Assembly (NCBI GenBank): GCA_020354125.1
Contig: CP070643.1
Location: 2,239,372 to 2,303,371, forward strand
DNA from: Betaproteobacteria bacterium
Lineage (GTDB): Bacteria > Pseudomonadota > Gammaproteobacteria > Burkholderiales > Eutrophovitaceae
DNA length: 64,000 nucleotides
Direction: 5' to 3'
A model generated the notes under the pieces. The model saw nothing but the letters and a program-made list of their open reading frames with translations. It was not told the DNA's origin and did not search any database. Shown piece by piece: positions 9,283 to 18,148 of this stretch. The position numbers were made by a program, and so were the translations under genes. Position 1 is the stretch's first letter. The number at the start of each line of letters is the position of its first letter.

Positions 9283-12200
9283 CTACTCCTGCTTTTCCTC
9301 TGCGCCTGGCAAGGGCAGACTTTCTAACAGATCATCTGGCAAAGGCAGGTCTTTTATCAGGGAATCGAGCGGATCGCTTTGGGTCCGCCCTTTCTCGATA
9401 ATCGCCTTGCAAGGGTCATCGGCTGCTCCAAGCTGTCGCCAGAATCTTGTGGCCAGCAGCGAAAGACCTGCTGTTGCCCAGGCAGCGCCGCCCGTAACCA
9501 ACGTGCCGCCTGGATCAAGCGAAACGCGTGGCGCTTCAATCGTGCCACGGATAGTCGCGAGGTCGCCGGCAAGGTCAAGAAAGCTGAAACTGAACCAGCG
9601 CCGCCGCACGGCCTTGAAACCGAACAGGATTTCCCGCGTTACGAGGTTAACCGCGCCACTACCGAGAATATCGACTTCCTTGAAGCGTATCGCCATGCCG
9701 TCGGGGGAACTGACGATCCCGTCCGCAACGTCGAAATGTACCGCGGCGCATTCCATTTGCATATAGTCATCCGGCTTCCTGCCCGGCAATAAGGTCTCCA
9801 CGAGATCGGTCGAGACTGCCTGAACCATAAACGGCTTTTTGCCCCTGCCTATCTGACCAGGTCCAATCGATACCAACGCTTCCCCCTTCGCCGATTCGTA
9901 CACCCCTCGTGGTGTCGCACCCACTCCGGCAAATTTCAGATTTGCTGATATGAGCGGAACACCCGATACACGGCGCGAGGCTTCTACTGTCTTGATTGTC
10001 TCCAGATTGAGTTTCGTCATGCCAGCACGGATGGCCACAAGCGGCAAATCCCTGCTGGCGTCGAACGTTAAACCAACCGCGAGACCCCCTTCCGCTATCG
10101 ACGCTGCAGCATCCAACCGGCCGCTATCCAGATCCGCCTTCAGCGAAGGATCGTCGAAGTCAAATTGATGTGAAATCAGACGGCGCAGTTTAATGTCCAG
10201 TGCCGCATCAAATCTGCGCATCGCTTTCAGATCGAAAGGGCGATCCAACTTGGACGCTCTGCTTTCGGGCAATGCCGCCGCCGCGCTGCTCGGTTCCCGC
10301 GCCGCTGGCGCGGGAAGCCACGGCCTGAGATCGAGTGCTCCCCCAGAGAGACTGGCGGTCAGCTTGACCCGGTCCTTGAGTTTCAGCCGTATATCGCCGG
10401 ACAGGTCCGCTTCGCCGGCACGAAACTGTAGCCTCTGCAGCGTAATGACGCCTTCGTCCAGATTGGCCTTGGCCCTCACGCTGAGCGGAAGATCTGGCAA
10501 AAGCAACTCGCGACGAATCAGCGGCTGAAACGCCCGCGCTTTGACTCTTGCTTCGACATCGAGCGGCGTCCGTGCAGGTTCACGCAAGTCGGCAATTGTG
10601 CCGGCCACGGTGGCGTAACCATTTGGCAATCGCATCTCGGCACGTACCGGAACGTTACGGCCGCTCAATAAAGCGTGCAAAGCGCTTTCGGCTGACAACC
10701 GTACAGGCCTTTCCCCGAACATGGTGCGCAACTCTGCCGTCATCTTCGGCCATAACGGTTTTTCGTCCAGCAGTTCATCCAACCTGCCGCCAGTCACCAC
10801 CAGGTCAACAGGAAACTCACCGAACTGCCCGCGCAGCTCCGCCCGCACGTCTACACCGGGCCCTGCAATTGCGCTTGCGCGTTCCACGATCAACTGCTCA
10901 TCAACATCAGTTTTCTTGAGGGTTGACGAGCCGACCCGTGCAGCGACCCTGGCGTTCTCCATCCAACTGCGCAGCGACGCCCCACGCGTCTCCACCGTCG
11001 CTGCTGCCTGCCCAATAGTCCCAGCAAAAGGTGCATCCACCTTCAGTTCGTCGGTCAGCTTCGCTATGTCAACGCGAGGCGCCGACACGTTCGCGCTCAG
11101 ATGCGCATCATCACTACCTGCATCCAAAATAAGCGTGCTTTGCACGGGAACGCCCGCCAGACTGACATTGAACGACGGAACACGCAGGCGACTGCGGGTC
11201 AGATGCGCTGATCCTCGAACAGTGTCAACAGCCACCGGCGCACCTTTTACCTGGCCAATGTCGACAGTCAGGTCGCCATCGATCGATCGCAGCGGCGCAA
11301 TCGGCAGAGGCACATCGAACGCCGCGCCCTTGACGCTGGCTCTGTCACCGTTCTTCTTGCCCGCGGCTCTACTTTCATCCGCCAGCATTGAGACATCGAG
11401 CAGCGGTGCGCTGATCTTCGCATTAACGTAAGGGCGACCGGCTTTCCACTCTAGCCCTGCATCCGCACTTAGCCGTGTGTCGGCAATAACGCCGCGGAAC
11501 TTCCGCACGTCGAGACGGCCGCCCTTGAGGGTAGCGTGACCCGACAGGCCGGCTGCTGCTATTGGGAGGCCAACGACACGCTCGAGTCGGAGCCGAAGAT
11601 CGGCATCCACCGCTTTGATCCATTCCGGTGGCCCCGCTTTCTGCTGTTCCGCAACTTGCTCACTTTCATCCCCCTGGATCTCAAACGAAGCAAGATCCAG
11701 CCTGCCGAGGGCAAGCGTTCCATCCACTCCTAACGGGACATCGAGGCGCAAAGTCACATCGCCCGAAACACTGGTCTGTGCAACGCTGCCACGTAATTTT
11801 GTTGCAGCGACCTGATTCGCGTCGCCTTCAAACCGGCCCGAAAGGTCGACCAACAATGCCTGCTTGAACGAGGCCCCGCGAGCCAATCGAACGGGCGCGG
11901 CAACATCACCCTTGACGTAGGACATCAGGTCGAAGGCCCACAAATCCCCTGTTCGGCGAACCATGCCTTCGGCGCCGAGTTCGAAGTCATCCAGCATAAC
12001 TTTGGAGTCAACAGGGATGCTGTCACCTGCAGCAGTGAGCTGCGCAAGATTGGCGGTCGTCACTTCGAGACCAAAACTGGTCGCGTCGAGTCGTCCCGAA
12101 AGCTGAACTGACGTCGGAGTTTCCTGCCCGACCACGACTGCTCCGGAGTCGATCTCAACCCGCGACAGCATCAGTGGCGTCTTGCCAGTCAGACCTTCGG

Positions 12201-13092
12201 TGAACATCCTCAAGTTATCCAGCTTGACACTACCCGCAGCGAGGCTCGCTCTGCCCGAAACTCGATAAGGTCCCCATTCCGGCAACGGCTGATCAACGAG
12301 AGCCGACCATTTATCGAGTTGTTGACCGTTGGCGGCAAAATTGATCGACACATCGCTGAAGTCGAGCAAATTCCGCAGTGCGACTTCCAGATTGACACGC
12401 GCGTCAAGGGCGCGCAGTCCAATCGAAGCCGACACGGGTTGGCCACTCAGTGCATTACCAAGAGAAGTGTTCGCTGTGAGATTTGCTTCGATCGGTACCT
12501 GTCGGTAAACAACCGTTGTCTCGATCTGCAACGGTTTGTTTGCGGGCAATTCTGCATCGGCGCTCTCGATGCGAACGTCGGTCACGGCTCCGTCATCACT
12601 GCGCCATCCGATCTGCGCGTCTCGAATGACAACCTCATCGAAACCAGGCAACTGGGCTGCTTCGCCCCCCCTGGACTTCCGTTGGCGAGAATCAAATACC
12701 CAATTGCCGACACCGTTAGCGTCACGTTCCAACAACAGGCCGACACCCTTGACTTCAATGCGGCCAATCTCGATCTCGCCGCGGATCAACGCGAGCAGAG
12801 CCAGCTTCACCGATGCCGAGCTTACTGTTACAAGGTCTGGCCGCGACGCCCAGTCCGGATTGGCGACGCGCAGGCCGGTAACGGCGATTGTTGGATAAAG
12901 TGACTTGCCTATCGCAAGGTGGTCAATTGCGACTTCACGACCAAGTGCTGCGGACACTTGGCGCTGCACCGACGGACGATAAGCTTCCGGGTCGATAAAC
13001 AGCGCTGCGGCCGTGAGCGCGACAACCAACAGGACAATCAGCCCGGCCACGGATGCCAGTACAACTATTGCAAACCGTTTCAGGCGCGGCAT
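9283..13092 (-). CDS. AsmA-family protein
   Basis: The product is a 1269-residue protein with one N-terminal membrane anchor (about residues 7-32) followed by the AsmA domain start (FIDPEAYRPSVQRQVSAALGREVAI) and a long beta-rich body typical of AsmA/YhdP/TamB-like bridge proteins. The C-terminus repeats the family pattern with GSGAVNLVTREILFGFKA. Family members are inner-membrane anchored, span the periplasm, and are implicated in phospholipid transport to, or homeostasis of, the outer membrane. It is transcribed alone, convergent with the small Cys-protein gene and divergent from the PQQ dehydrogenase. Confidence 0.88.
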   Translation of the reverse strand: MPRLKRFAIVVLASVAGLIVLLVVALTAAALFIDPEAYRPSVQRQVSAALGREVAIDHLAIGKSLYPTIAVTGLRVANPDWASRPDLVTVSSASVKLALLALIRGEIEIGRIEVKGVGLLLERDANGVGNWVFDSRQRKSRGGEAAQLPGFDEVVIRDAQIGWRSDDGAVTDVRIESADAELPANKPLQIETTVVYRQVPIEANLTANTSLGNALSGQPVSASIGLRALDARVNLEVALRNLLDFSDVSINFAANGQQLDKWSALVDQPLPEWGPYRVSGRASLAAGSVKLDNLRMFTEGLTGKTPLMLSRVEIDSGAVVVGQETPTSVQLSGRLDATSFGLEVTTANLAQLTAAGDSIPVDSKVMLDDFELGAEGMVRRTGDLWAFDLMSYVKGDVAAPVRLARGASFKQALLVDLSGRFEGDANQVAATKLRGSVAQTSVSGDVTLRLDVPLGVDGTLALGRLDLASFEIQGDESEQVAEQQKAGPPEWIKAVDADLRLRLERVVGLPIAAAGLSGHATLKGGRLDVRKFRGVIADTRLSADAGLEWKAGRPYVNAKISAPLLDVSMLADESRAAGKKNGDRASVKGAAFDVPLPIAPLRSIDGDLTVDIGQVKGAPVAVDTVRGSAHLTRSRLRVPSFNVSLAGVPVQSTLILDAGSDDAHLSANVSAPRVDIAKLTDELKVDAPFAGTIGQAAATVETRGASLRSWMENARVAARVGSSTLKKTDVDEQLIVERASAIAGPGVDVRAELRGQFGEFPVDLVVTGGRLDELLDEKPLWPKMTAELRTMFGERPVRLSAESALHALLSGRNVPVRAEMRLPNGYATVAGTIADLREPARTPLDVEARVKARAFQPLIRRELLLPDLPLSVRAKANLDEGVITLQRLQFRAGEADLSGDIRLKLKDRVKLTASLSGGALDLRPWLPAPAAREPSSAAAALPESRASKLDRPFDLKAMRRFDAALDIKLRRLISHQFDFDDPSLKADLDSGRLDAAASIAEGGLAVGLTFDASRDLPLVAIRAGMTKLNLETIKTVEASRRVSGVPLISANLKFAGVGATPRGVYESAKGEALVSIGPGQIGRGKKPFMVQAVSTDLVETLLPGRKPDDYMQMECAAVHFDVADGIVSSPDGMAIRFKEVDILGSGAVNLVTREILFGFKAVRRRWFSFSFLDLAGDLATIRGTIEAPRVSLDPGGTLVTGGAAWATAGLSLLATRFWRQLGAADDPCKAIIEKGRTQSDPLDSLIKDLPLPDDLLESLPLPGAEEKQE

Positions 13093-13423
13093 TGGTTTGA
13101 AATCGGACAGAAAGTCCAGATTAGGAGAATCATGATGACAACGTCCGATTCCTTACCGGCAAGACCGTGAGGCGGATTGAAATCAGTGTAGCACGCGCTC
13201 TTGTTTGACAACCCATTGCCTGTGTCGCAAGCAGACGACAGTATCTCGCCACCGTGAATTGGGTCTGAGGAAGTGAGTCTGTTGCCGGGCGGGTTGCCGA
13301 CCAGGCATCTGTATGTACAATAAGCTCCCGGTGAATGTTCTAGGAGGCCGAATTCGCCTGACGAGTTCGTTGCGCTCCACCGGCAATCATCAATACAACA
13401 TTAATATCGCGGGAGGAATCACC
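13093..13423 (+). other. Divergent intergenic region between asmA-like and PQQ dehydrogenase genes
   Basis: This stretch of 331 bases must hold the promoters of both divergent genes. A perfect TTGACA is at 13205-13210, but no acceptable -10 element is at the right distance. A strong ribosome site for the dehydrogenase is at the 3' end. I see no small gene with a ribosome site. Confidence 0.4.
13411..13417 (+). promoter_or_regulatory. Ribosome binding site fixing the PQQ-dehydrogenase start
   Basis: GGGAGGA lies six bases before the ATG at 13424. The ATG gives a proper signal peptide, whereas upstream in-frame codons give a 37-residue extension without protein-like character. Confidence 0.75.
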
Positions 13424-15241
13424 ATGAAAACGAGTTGGATGTCCCTGCTCGGACGGTTTGGCGCAGTCCTGGCAGGATTCGGGATTGTCGCGGGAGCGAT
13501 TGCCGCCGACGTCACGACGCAGCGCCTGATCAACAGTGAGCGTGAGCCGAGAAACTGGCTGAATCACCATGGCAACCTGGAAGCACACCGGTACTCGGGC
13601 TTGCGGCAGATCAACAAGAACAACGTCAAGAACCTCAGAGTCGCTTTCACCTGGGCAATGGGCGGCGTTGAGGGCGGCGGCAAGGAAGTCATCGTCTTTC
13701 CGTTCGCTGGCCTCGAAGGCACACCTGTCGCCGAGGACGGCTTCCTCTACCTGACCACCGGCTGGGGCGTTGTCACAAAGCTCGATACCAGCGGCGGGGT
13801 GCCGAAACAGGTCTGGAAATACGACCCGGCGCCCGACCGCGACTACGCCACCACCGTGGCGTGCTGCGGTATCAACAACCGCGGCGCGGTACTCGCCGCC
13901 GACATGGTCATCTCACCGGTGATCGATGGCCGTATTCTCGCGCTGAACAAGGAAACCGGTAAGCTGGTCTGGGAAGCACAGGTGGCTGATCCAGGTGCAG
14001 GTGAAACCATTACTGGCGCACCGTTGATCGTCAAGGACATGGTCGTCACCGGCATGGCCGGTGCCGAATTTGGCGTGCGCGGCTGGCTCGAGGCGATGGA
14101 CCTCAAGACTGGCAAGCGGCGCTGGCGCAGCTACATGATTCCGGGACCGGGTGAGCCTGGCCACGAAACGTGGAAGGACGACTACGACGCCTGGAAAACA
14201 GGTGGTGCCACGACCTGGGTTACCGGTTCGTATGACCCGGAGTTGAACCTGATCGTCTGGGGTACCGCCAACCCCGGGCCGGACTGGGACAACGAATATC
14301 GTCCGGGTGACAACCTGTGGACCGATTCCCAGGTCGCAGTGGATGCCGACACCGGCGAGATCGTCTGGGGCTTCCAGCACACGCCAAACGACCCTTACGA
14401 CTATGATTCAATCAACGAGAACACCTTCGTCGATACCAGGATCAAGGGCAAGATGGCCAAGGCCGTGTTGCATGCCAACCGCAATGGCTACGCCTACGCG
14501 CTCGACCGCACGAACGGCAAGTGCCTGTGGGCTACGCAGTTCGTCGCGGAACTGAACTGGAGTGGCGGCCTCGATGAGAACTGCAGGCCTAACGCTTACG
14601 ATCCGAACTCGGACGTGCAGAAGTACGTTCCGGGAACGGCTGCCGGCCGCGGTAACGCGACCGAAGGCCGCGGAGAGATCGAAGGCGTACTGCGCCCGGG
14701 ACACATGGGTGGCAAGAACTGGCCGCCGACCACCTACAGCCCGCAGACCAACTACTACTACATTCCGGCCATCGAAGGCTGCAACAAGGCGTTCAATGAG
14801 GTCACCATACCGGGTGCGCACAAGCCACGTCAGCTGTTCCTCGGCGGTGCGCCGTTCACCACCTATGACGATCCCGAGTGCGGCCGCATCAAGGGCAGCA
14901 TCGTTGCTATCGATGTCGGTACCGGCGAGGTGGTCAAGCGCCACTGGACGGAGCACCCGCAGCTTGGCGGATTGCTTTCTACGGCAGGAGGCCTGGTTTT
15001 CGCGGGTTATGCCGCGGGAACAGTGGTCGCGCTCGATGCCAACACGCTCGAAGAACTGTGGCGGTTCGAAACTGGCTCAGCTATCAATGCTCCGCCGATG
15101 AGCTTCATGTCGGGTGGCAAGCAGTACATTGCCCTCGAAGTTGGTTTGGGCGGTGCCTGGCCGCAGTGGTTCGTCAGCGCGACACCGGAACTGAAAGAAC
15201 AGGTTCCGAGCAACGTGTTGTACGTGTTCGAACTGCCATAA
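13424..15241 (+). CDS. PQQ-dependent alcohol dehydrogenase, lanthanide-type active site
   Basis: The product is a 605-residue periplasmic quinoprotein with an N-terminal Sec signal ending near residue 28. An eight-bladed propeller is indicated by repeated W-docking motifs (VALDANTLEELWRF, IVAIDVGTGEVV). Adjacent cysteines 147-148 form the disulfide ring over PQQ known in methanol/ethanol dehydrogenases. Metal-site residues are Glu215 (GAEFGVRG), Asn283 (GTANPGP) and the catalytic Asp326. A second Asp (328) two positions later is the residue that distinguishes lanthanide-dependent XoxF/ExaF-type enzymes from calcium MxaF types. There is no fused cytochrome domain. Electrons probably go to the cytochrome c encoded 125 bases downstream. 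The substrate is unknown. Confidence 0.9.
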   Translation: MKTSWMSLLGRFGAVLAGFGIVAGAIAADVTTQRLINSEREPRNWLNHHGNLEAHRYSGLRQINKNNVKNLRVAFTWAMGGVEGGGKEVIVFPFAGLEGTPVAEDGFLYLTTGWGVVTKLDTSGGVPKQVWKYDPAPDRDYATTVACCGINNRGAVLAADMVISPVIDGRILALNKETGKLVWEAQVADPGAGETITGAPLIVKDMVVTGMAGAEFGVRGWLEAMDLKTGKRRWRSYMIPGPGEPGHETWKDDYDAWKTGGATTWVTGSYDPELNLIVWGTANPGPDWDNEYRPGDNLWTDSQVAVDADTGEIVWGFQHTPNDPYDYDSINENTFVDTRIKGKMAKAVLHANRNGYAYALDRTNGKCLWATQFVAELNWSGGLDENCRPNAYDPNSDVQKYVPGTAAGRGNATEGRGEIEGVLRPGHMGGKNWPPTTYSPQTNYYYIPAIEGCNKAFNEVTIPGAHKPRQLFLGGAPFTTYDDPECGRIKGSIVAIDVGTGEVVKRHWTEHPQLGGLLSTAGGLVFAGYAAGTVVALDANTLEELWRFETGSAINAPPMSFMSGGKQYIALEVGLGGAWPQWFVSATPELKEQVPSNVLYVFELP

Positions 15242-15258
15242 CCTGCGTCGTTATGGAG

Positions 15259-15290
15259 GCGGATCAGCCAGCAGGTTGATCCGCTTGTTT
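15259..15290 (+). terminator. Hairpin terminator after the PQQ dehydrogenase
   Basis: A perfect 8-bp stem (GCGGATCA at 15259-15266 with TGATCCGC at 15277-15284) is followed by TTGTTT. This fits an intrinsic terminator or a strong 3' stabilising hairpin. Confidence 0.6.
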
Positions 15291-15298
15291 CGCCAATA

Positions 15299-15330
15299 AC
15301 TGCGGAGCCATTGAGAAATGGTTCCGCAGT
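15299..15330 (+). terminator. Second long hairpin between dehydrogenase and cytochrome genes
   Basis: A 14-bp stem (15299-15312 with 15317-15330, one G-U pair) has a four-base loop and sits 36 bases before the cytochrome gene. It lacks a strong T run, so it may be an attenuator, a processing hairpin or part of a bidirectional terminator. Confidence 0.5.
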
Positions 15331-15366
15331 TAACGTTTCAACCGATCATTTTGAATTGCTATCAGC

Positions 15367-15777
15367 ATGACCAAGACTCAACCAACAAAGCATAAAGCTG
15401 TTGCTTTCTTCCTGAGCGTTCTTGCAGCATTTGCGTTTCCGACTGTGGTCGCGATGACCGCTCCGGTAGCTCACGCCGAAGAAGACGACGGCAGACCGAA
15501 GATCGTGGTTCCGCGACGCGGCGGACGCGAGATTTTTTCAGAGCACTGCGTGCTATGCCACAAGTACGATGGCCGCGGTGGCCCGAGCGAAGGCGGTTGG
15601 GGTGCGGACCTGCGCCAAACCGCTCTGACGCGCGATCAACTCATTGTCATCATTACCTATGGACGTGAGCCAAAAGGCATGCCGCCATTCAAGGACTTGC
15701 TCGAAGCTGAAAAGATCGAAACGCTGGCAACATTCATTTTGGACGACCTCAGGCTGCCAGAGCTAAAGAACAATTAA
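15367..15777 (+). CDS. Monohaem cytochrome c, probable electron acceptor of the PQQ dehydrogenase
   Basis: The product has 136 residues with a Sec signal ending near AHA (residue 37). It has one haem c attachment motif CVLCH (Cys61, Cys64, His65) and a likely axial Met in KGMPPF. The C-terminal helix KIETLATFILDDLR is typical of class I cytochromes c. Its place downstream of the quinoprotein suggests it takes electrons from PQQH2, like cytochrome cL or c550. The two hairpins between the genes suggest their expression levels are set separately. Confidence 0.85.
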   Translation: MTKTQPTKHKAVAFFLSVLAAFAFPTVVAMTAPVAHAEEDDGRPKIVVPRRGGREIFSEHCVLCHKYDGRGGPSEGGWGADLRQTALTRDQLIVIITYGREPKGMPPFKDLLEAEKIETLATFILDDLRLPELKNN

Positions 15778-15795
15778 TCGCTGACCAATCTGGCC

Positions 15796-15823
15796 GCGGC
15801 TCGGGATGAGTTCCAGGAGCCGC
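15796..15823. terminator. Possible bidirectional hairpin between convergent genes
   Basis: GCGGCTC (15796-15802) can pair with GAGCCGC (15817-15823) across a 14-base loop in the 80-base gap between two convergent genes. There is no clear T run on either side. Confidence 0.35.
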
Positions 15824-15856
15824 AGGCTAGTGGCAAATACCCTGATCAGCCGACCA

Positions 15857-16345
15857 TCACTGGCCGGCCAGTTCCCGCGCTTGGGCGAGTTGCTCCGTCG
15901 TCATTCTGTCGGCTAGATTGCCGATCAAATTGTCGAGGTAATCAATGCCTGCTTGCTGATCCTCGACCAACCAGACGTAAGCCTGAACGTAATTCTTGTG
16001 ATTGCCCCAGCTGAGCTGCAGGTGAGTCATTTTCAGTAATCGCTGACCGTTCCTGTCGTCCTGCGCAACCAGTTCGCGCCCGATGCGCAACGGCTCCGAA
16101 AAATCACCGCTCTCACGCGCTTCGTCGTAGGCGATTCGCCCCAGTCGGTAGATCGCCAGAGGGTCGCCTGCCGCCGCCCTGCATTCCAGCCAGCCTTCTC
16201 CTTGAGGGCACTGCGCCTCTTCCTGTTCTTGAGCGTATGCCGAACGCATCGTCTGCTCCGGCCACGGGGAATGCAGCAGCGCGAGCGAAACCGCGGCACC
16301 CGCGAAAGCAAATTGTTTAATACACGCTGTCACGGACATCACCAC
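15857..16345 (-). CDS. Exported Sel1-like helical repeat protein
   Basis: The product is 162 residues with a signal-like hydrophobic N-terminus (to about residue 38, AYA). The mature part contains AGDPLAIYRLGRIAYDEARE and a terminal QAYVWLVEDQQAGIDYLDNL...RMTTEQLAQARELA, resembling one or two Sel1/TPR-like repeats. Such proteins mediate protein contacts in the periplasm. It lies 12 bases after the NTF2-like gene on the same strand, so the two are probably co-transcribed. The partner is unknown. Confidence 0.6.
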   Translation of the reverse strand: MVMSVTACIKQFAFAGAAVSLALLHSPWPEQTMRSAYAQEQEEAQCPQGEGWLECRAAAGDPLAIYRLGRIAYDEARESGDFSEPLRIGRELVAQDDRNGQRLLKMTHLQLSWGNHKNYVQAYVWLVEDQQAGIDYLDNLIGNLADRMTTEQLAQARELAGQ

Positions 16346-16357
16346 GTCACCCTCGGT

Positions 16358-16873
16358 CTATTTCGCACCGGGCGCGCTCGCGAAATATTCCGCGTTGTTT
16401 GCGCTGCCGGAATAAAAACTGATCGATTGGAACTTCCCACTCGAAGCCAATTCAATAACTGCAACCATATCCAGCTTCACCGGTTTGCCCGACGGCTTGT
16501 GAACTGCGTCCCATTCAAACTCCACGGCACCGACAGGCCCACTGACAAGGATTCTCTTGGTGGTCCAGGTCGCTTCGAAGTTCTCGAACTCCCACGCATA
16601 GTAATCGCTAAAAGCCGCCATCCCCTCTTGTGACCCCGTTGGCGAAGTTCGCGTCACATTGTCAGTGAAGTATTTGCTCCAGCGCGCCGGCTCGCCTGAA
16701 CGCATCGCCGAGTTGTACTCCATGAGCGCGAGTTTGACGATACGTTCCACCTGCATGGCTACGGCCCCGGCCGCCGTTGCTGTGCGCGTTTGGAACGGCG
16801 CAATAAAGAGCAGCGACCCAAGAATGAATGTAGTTGCTGCAAGAAGCCTTTTGTTCGTTCGTGCTGCGTTCAT
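16358..16873 (-). CDS. Exported NTF2/SnoaL-like protein
   Basis: I chose the ATG at 16873 because it follows a purine-rich AGAAAGAAGG and gives a normal signal peptide (MNAARTNKRLLAATTFILGS). The product has 171 residues. The mature region has the alpha+beta cone pattern of NTF2/SnoaL proteins (YNSAMRSGEPARWSKYFTDN; VGAVEFEWDAVHKPSGKPV; MVAVIELASSGKFQSISFY). Family members range from isomerases and hydratases to ligand-binding domains, and I see no diagnostic catalytic pair. It is probably the first gene of a two-gene transcript. Confidence 0.65.
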   Translation of the reverse strand: MNAARTNKRLLAATTFILGSLLFIAPFQTRTATAAGAVAMQVERIVKLALMEYNSAMRSGEPARWSKYFTDNVTRTSPTGSQEGMAAFSDYYAWEFENFEATWTTKRILVSGPVGAVEFEWDAVHKPSGKPVKLDMVAVIELASSGKFQSISFYSGSANNAEYFASAPGAK

Positions 16874-17129
16874 GCCTTCTTTCTCTTCACGTGAAGTTAT
16901 GCCAAGAAAATCTGGCGAGACGGTATCACGCCTAGCAACAGCCCTCAAGGCAAGCTAGCGTCATGGTCCTTGGCTTTCGGCGCCACGTCGAGGTGTGATC
17001 AACAAACAGCATCGTATTCAGTCGCGTCTCGAAACGCGCAACCTGATCGAATTTGTGACTCAAACTCTCGTATTCCCTTGCCCGAGTCCGATCGGGGGTG
17101 TAATCTGGTTTGGTAGGTGGACCCTGGTT

Positions 17130-17366
17130 ATGACTTTTCGCACATTCTTGTTTTGCGACATCTGCAACCCCGATGGCACGCGTTCCATCGAACTGAGACG
17201 TGACGTTAGACGCAGTGACAAACAGGGCCGTCGCCATTCCGATGGCCGAGCCTGGTTCGGAGGTGATTTCGAGGAAGCCAGAGAACTTGGATGGCGCGTA
17301 CTTGATGATGGGCGCCACGTGTGTCCGAGGTGCCGCGAACGTAGTTCAGTCACCGGCACCGGTTGA
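17130..17366 (+). CDS. Small zinc-ribbon-like protein
   Basis: The product is 78 residues with an FCDICN motif near residue 9 and a CPRC motif near residue 68, spaced like a split zinc-binding knuckle. Between them lies a charged region with RRSDKQGRRHSDGRAWFGG. No signal peptide is present, so it is probably cytoplasmic. The ATG at 17130 follows a weak GGTGG and gives a compact protein; I do not recognise a named family. It lies 271 bases upstream of trxC. Confidence 0.5.
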   Translation: MTFRTFLFCDICNPDGTRSIELRRDVRRSDKQGRRHSDGRAWFGGDFEEARELGWRVLDDGRHVCPRCRERSSVTGTG

Positions 17367-17637
17367 AGTTCCCTCACAGGCGACGGGCGCTTGGCGCGCT
17401 CGCTTCGGTCGGCATCTCTATCTGTCGGCCAGCGCAAGTCTTGCGGCCGCATTTCCTCACACGTTATATCCATCGCCTAGCGCACGACACTTGGCGAAAA
17501 CCGGCAACGGATGGCGACGCTTGTTCTGCGCCGACACGCATATCGGATCGCTGGCTACCGCCCGAATCGCTTGGCAAACCCTTGAAATGCCGCCGGTCCA
17601 CCCCATGTTGCAATAAATTCTCCGCGAAAGTGAATCG

Positions 17638-18072
17638 ATGGATAACCAACAACATGTGGCTTGCCCCCGTTGTAGCGCCGTAAACCGCATCCCCGGCGCG
17701 CGGCTGCAGGACCAACCAAATTGCGGCCGCTGCAAACAAGCACTGTTCACCGGCAAGCCTGTAGTTTTGAATGAGGCCAATTTCGACACACACACGCAAC
17801 GCGGCAGTCTGCCGGTCGTGGTCGACTTCTGGGCACCGTGGTGCGGACCGTGCAAGATGATGGCACCTCACTTCGAGCGCGCTGCACCGAACCTGGAGCC
17901 GACGGTCCGACTTGCAAAGCTCGACACCGAGGCAAACCCGAACATTGCGAGTCGCTACGGTATCCGCAGCATTCCGACTCTGGTCCTGTTCAGGGACGGA
18001 CGTGAAGTCGCCCGACAATCGGGTGCGATGGATGCCAACATGCTATCGAACTGGATCCGCGCGAACGTCTGA
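17638..18072 (+). CDS. trxC: Thioredoxin 2
   Basis: The product is a 144-residue cytoplasmic protein. An N-terminal zinc ribbon (Cys9, Cys12, Cys29, Cys32) precedes a thioredoxin fold with the redox motif WCGPC (Cys69, Cys72), followed by Lys where many homologues have Arg. The cis-proline lies in SIPTLVLF. This two-part architecture and length are diagnostic of TrxC, a disulfide reductase used under oxidative stress. Confidence 0.93.
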   Translation: MDNQQHVACPRCSAVNRIPGARLQDQPNCGRCKQALFTGKPVVLNEANFDTHTQRGSLPVVVDFWAPWCGPCKMMAPHFERAAPNLEPTVRLAKLDTEANPNIASRYGIRSIPTLVLFRDGREVARQSGAMDANMLSNWIRANV

Positions 18073-18148
18073 CATCGTCGTTCAAGGATTTCGGCACGCC
18101 AACTTCGAGCCAGTTATTAGCCGACTTGTCCTGATGTAGACTGCGCGG

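Noticed and set aside
13205..13233. Perfect TTGACA box upstream of the PQQ dehydrogenase
   Set aside because: No acceptable -10 element lies 16-18 bases downstream, so I did not call a promoter.
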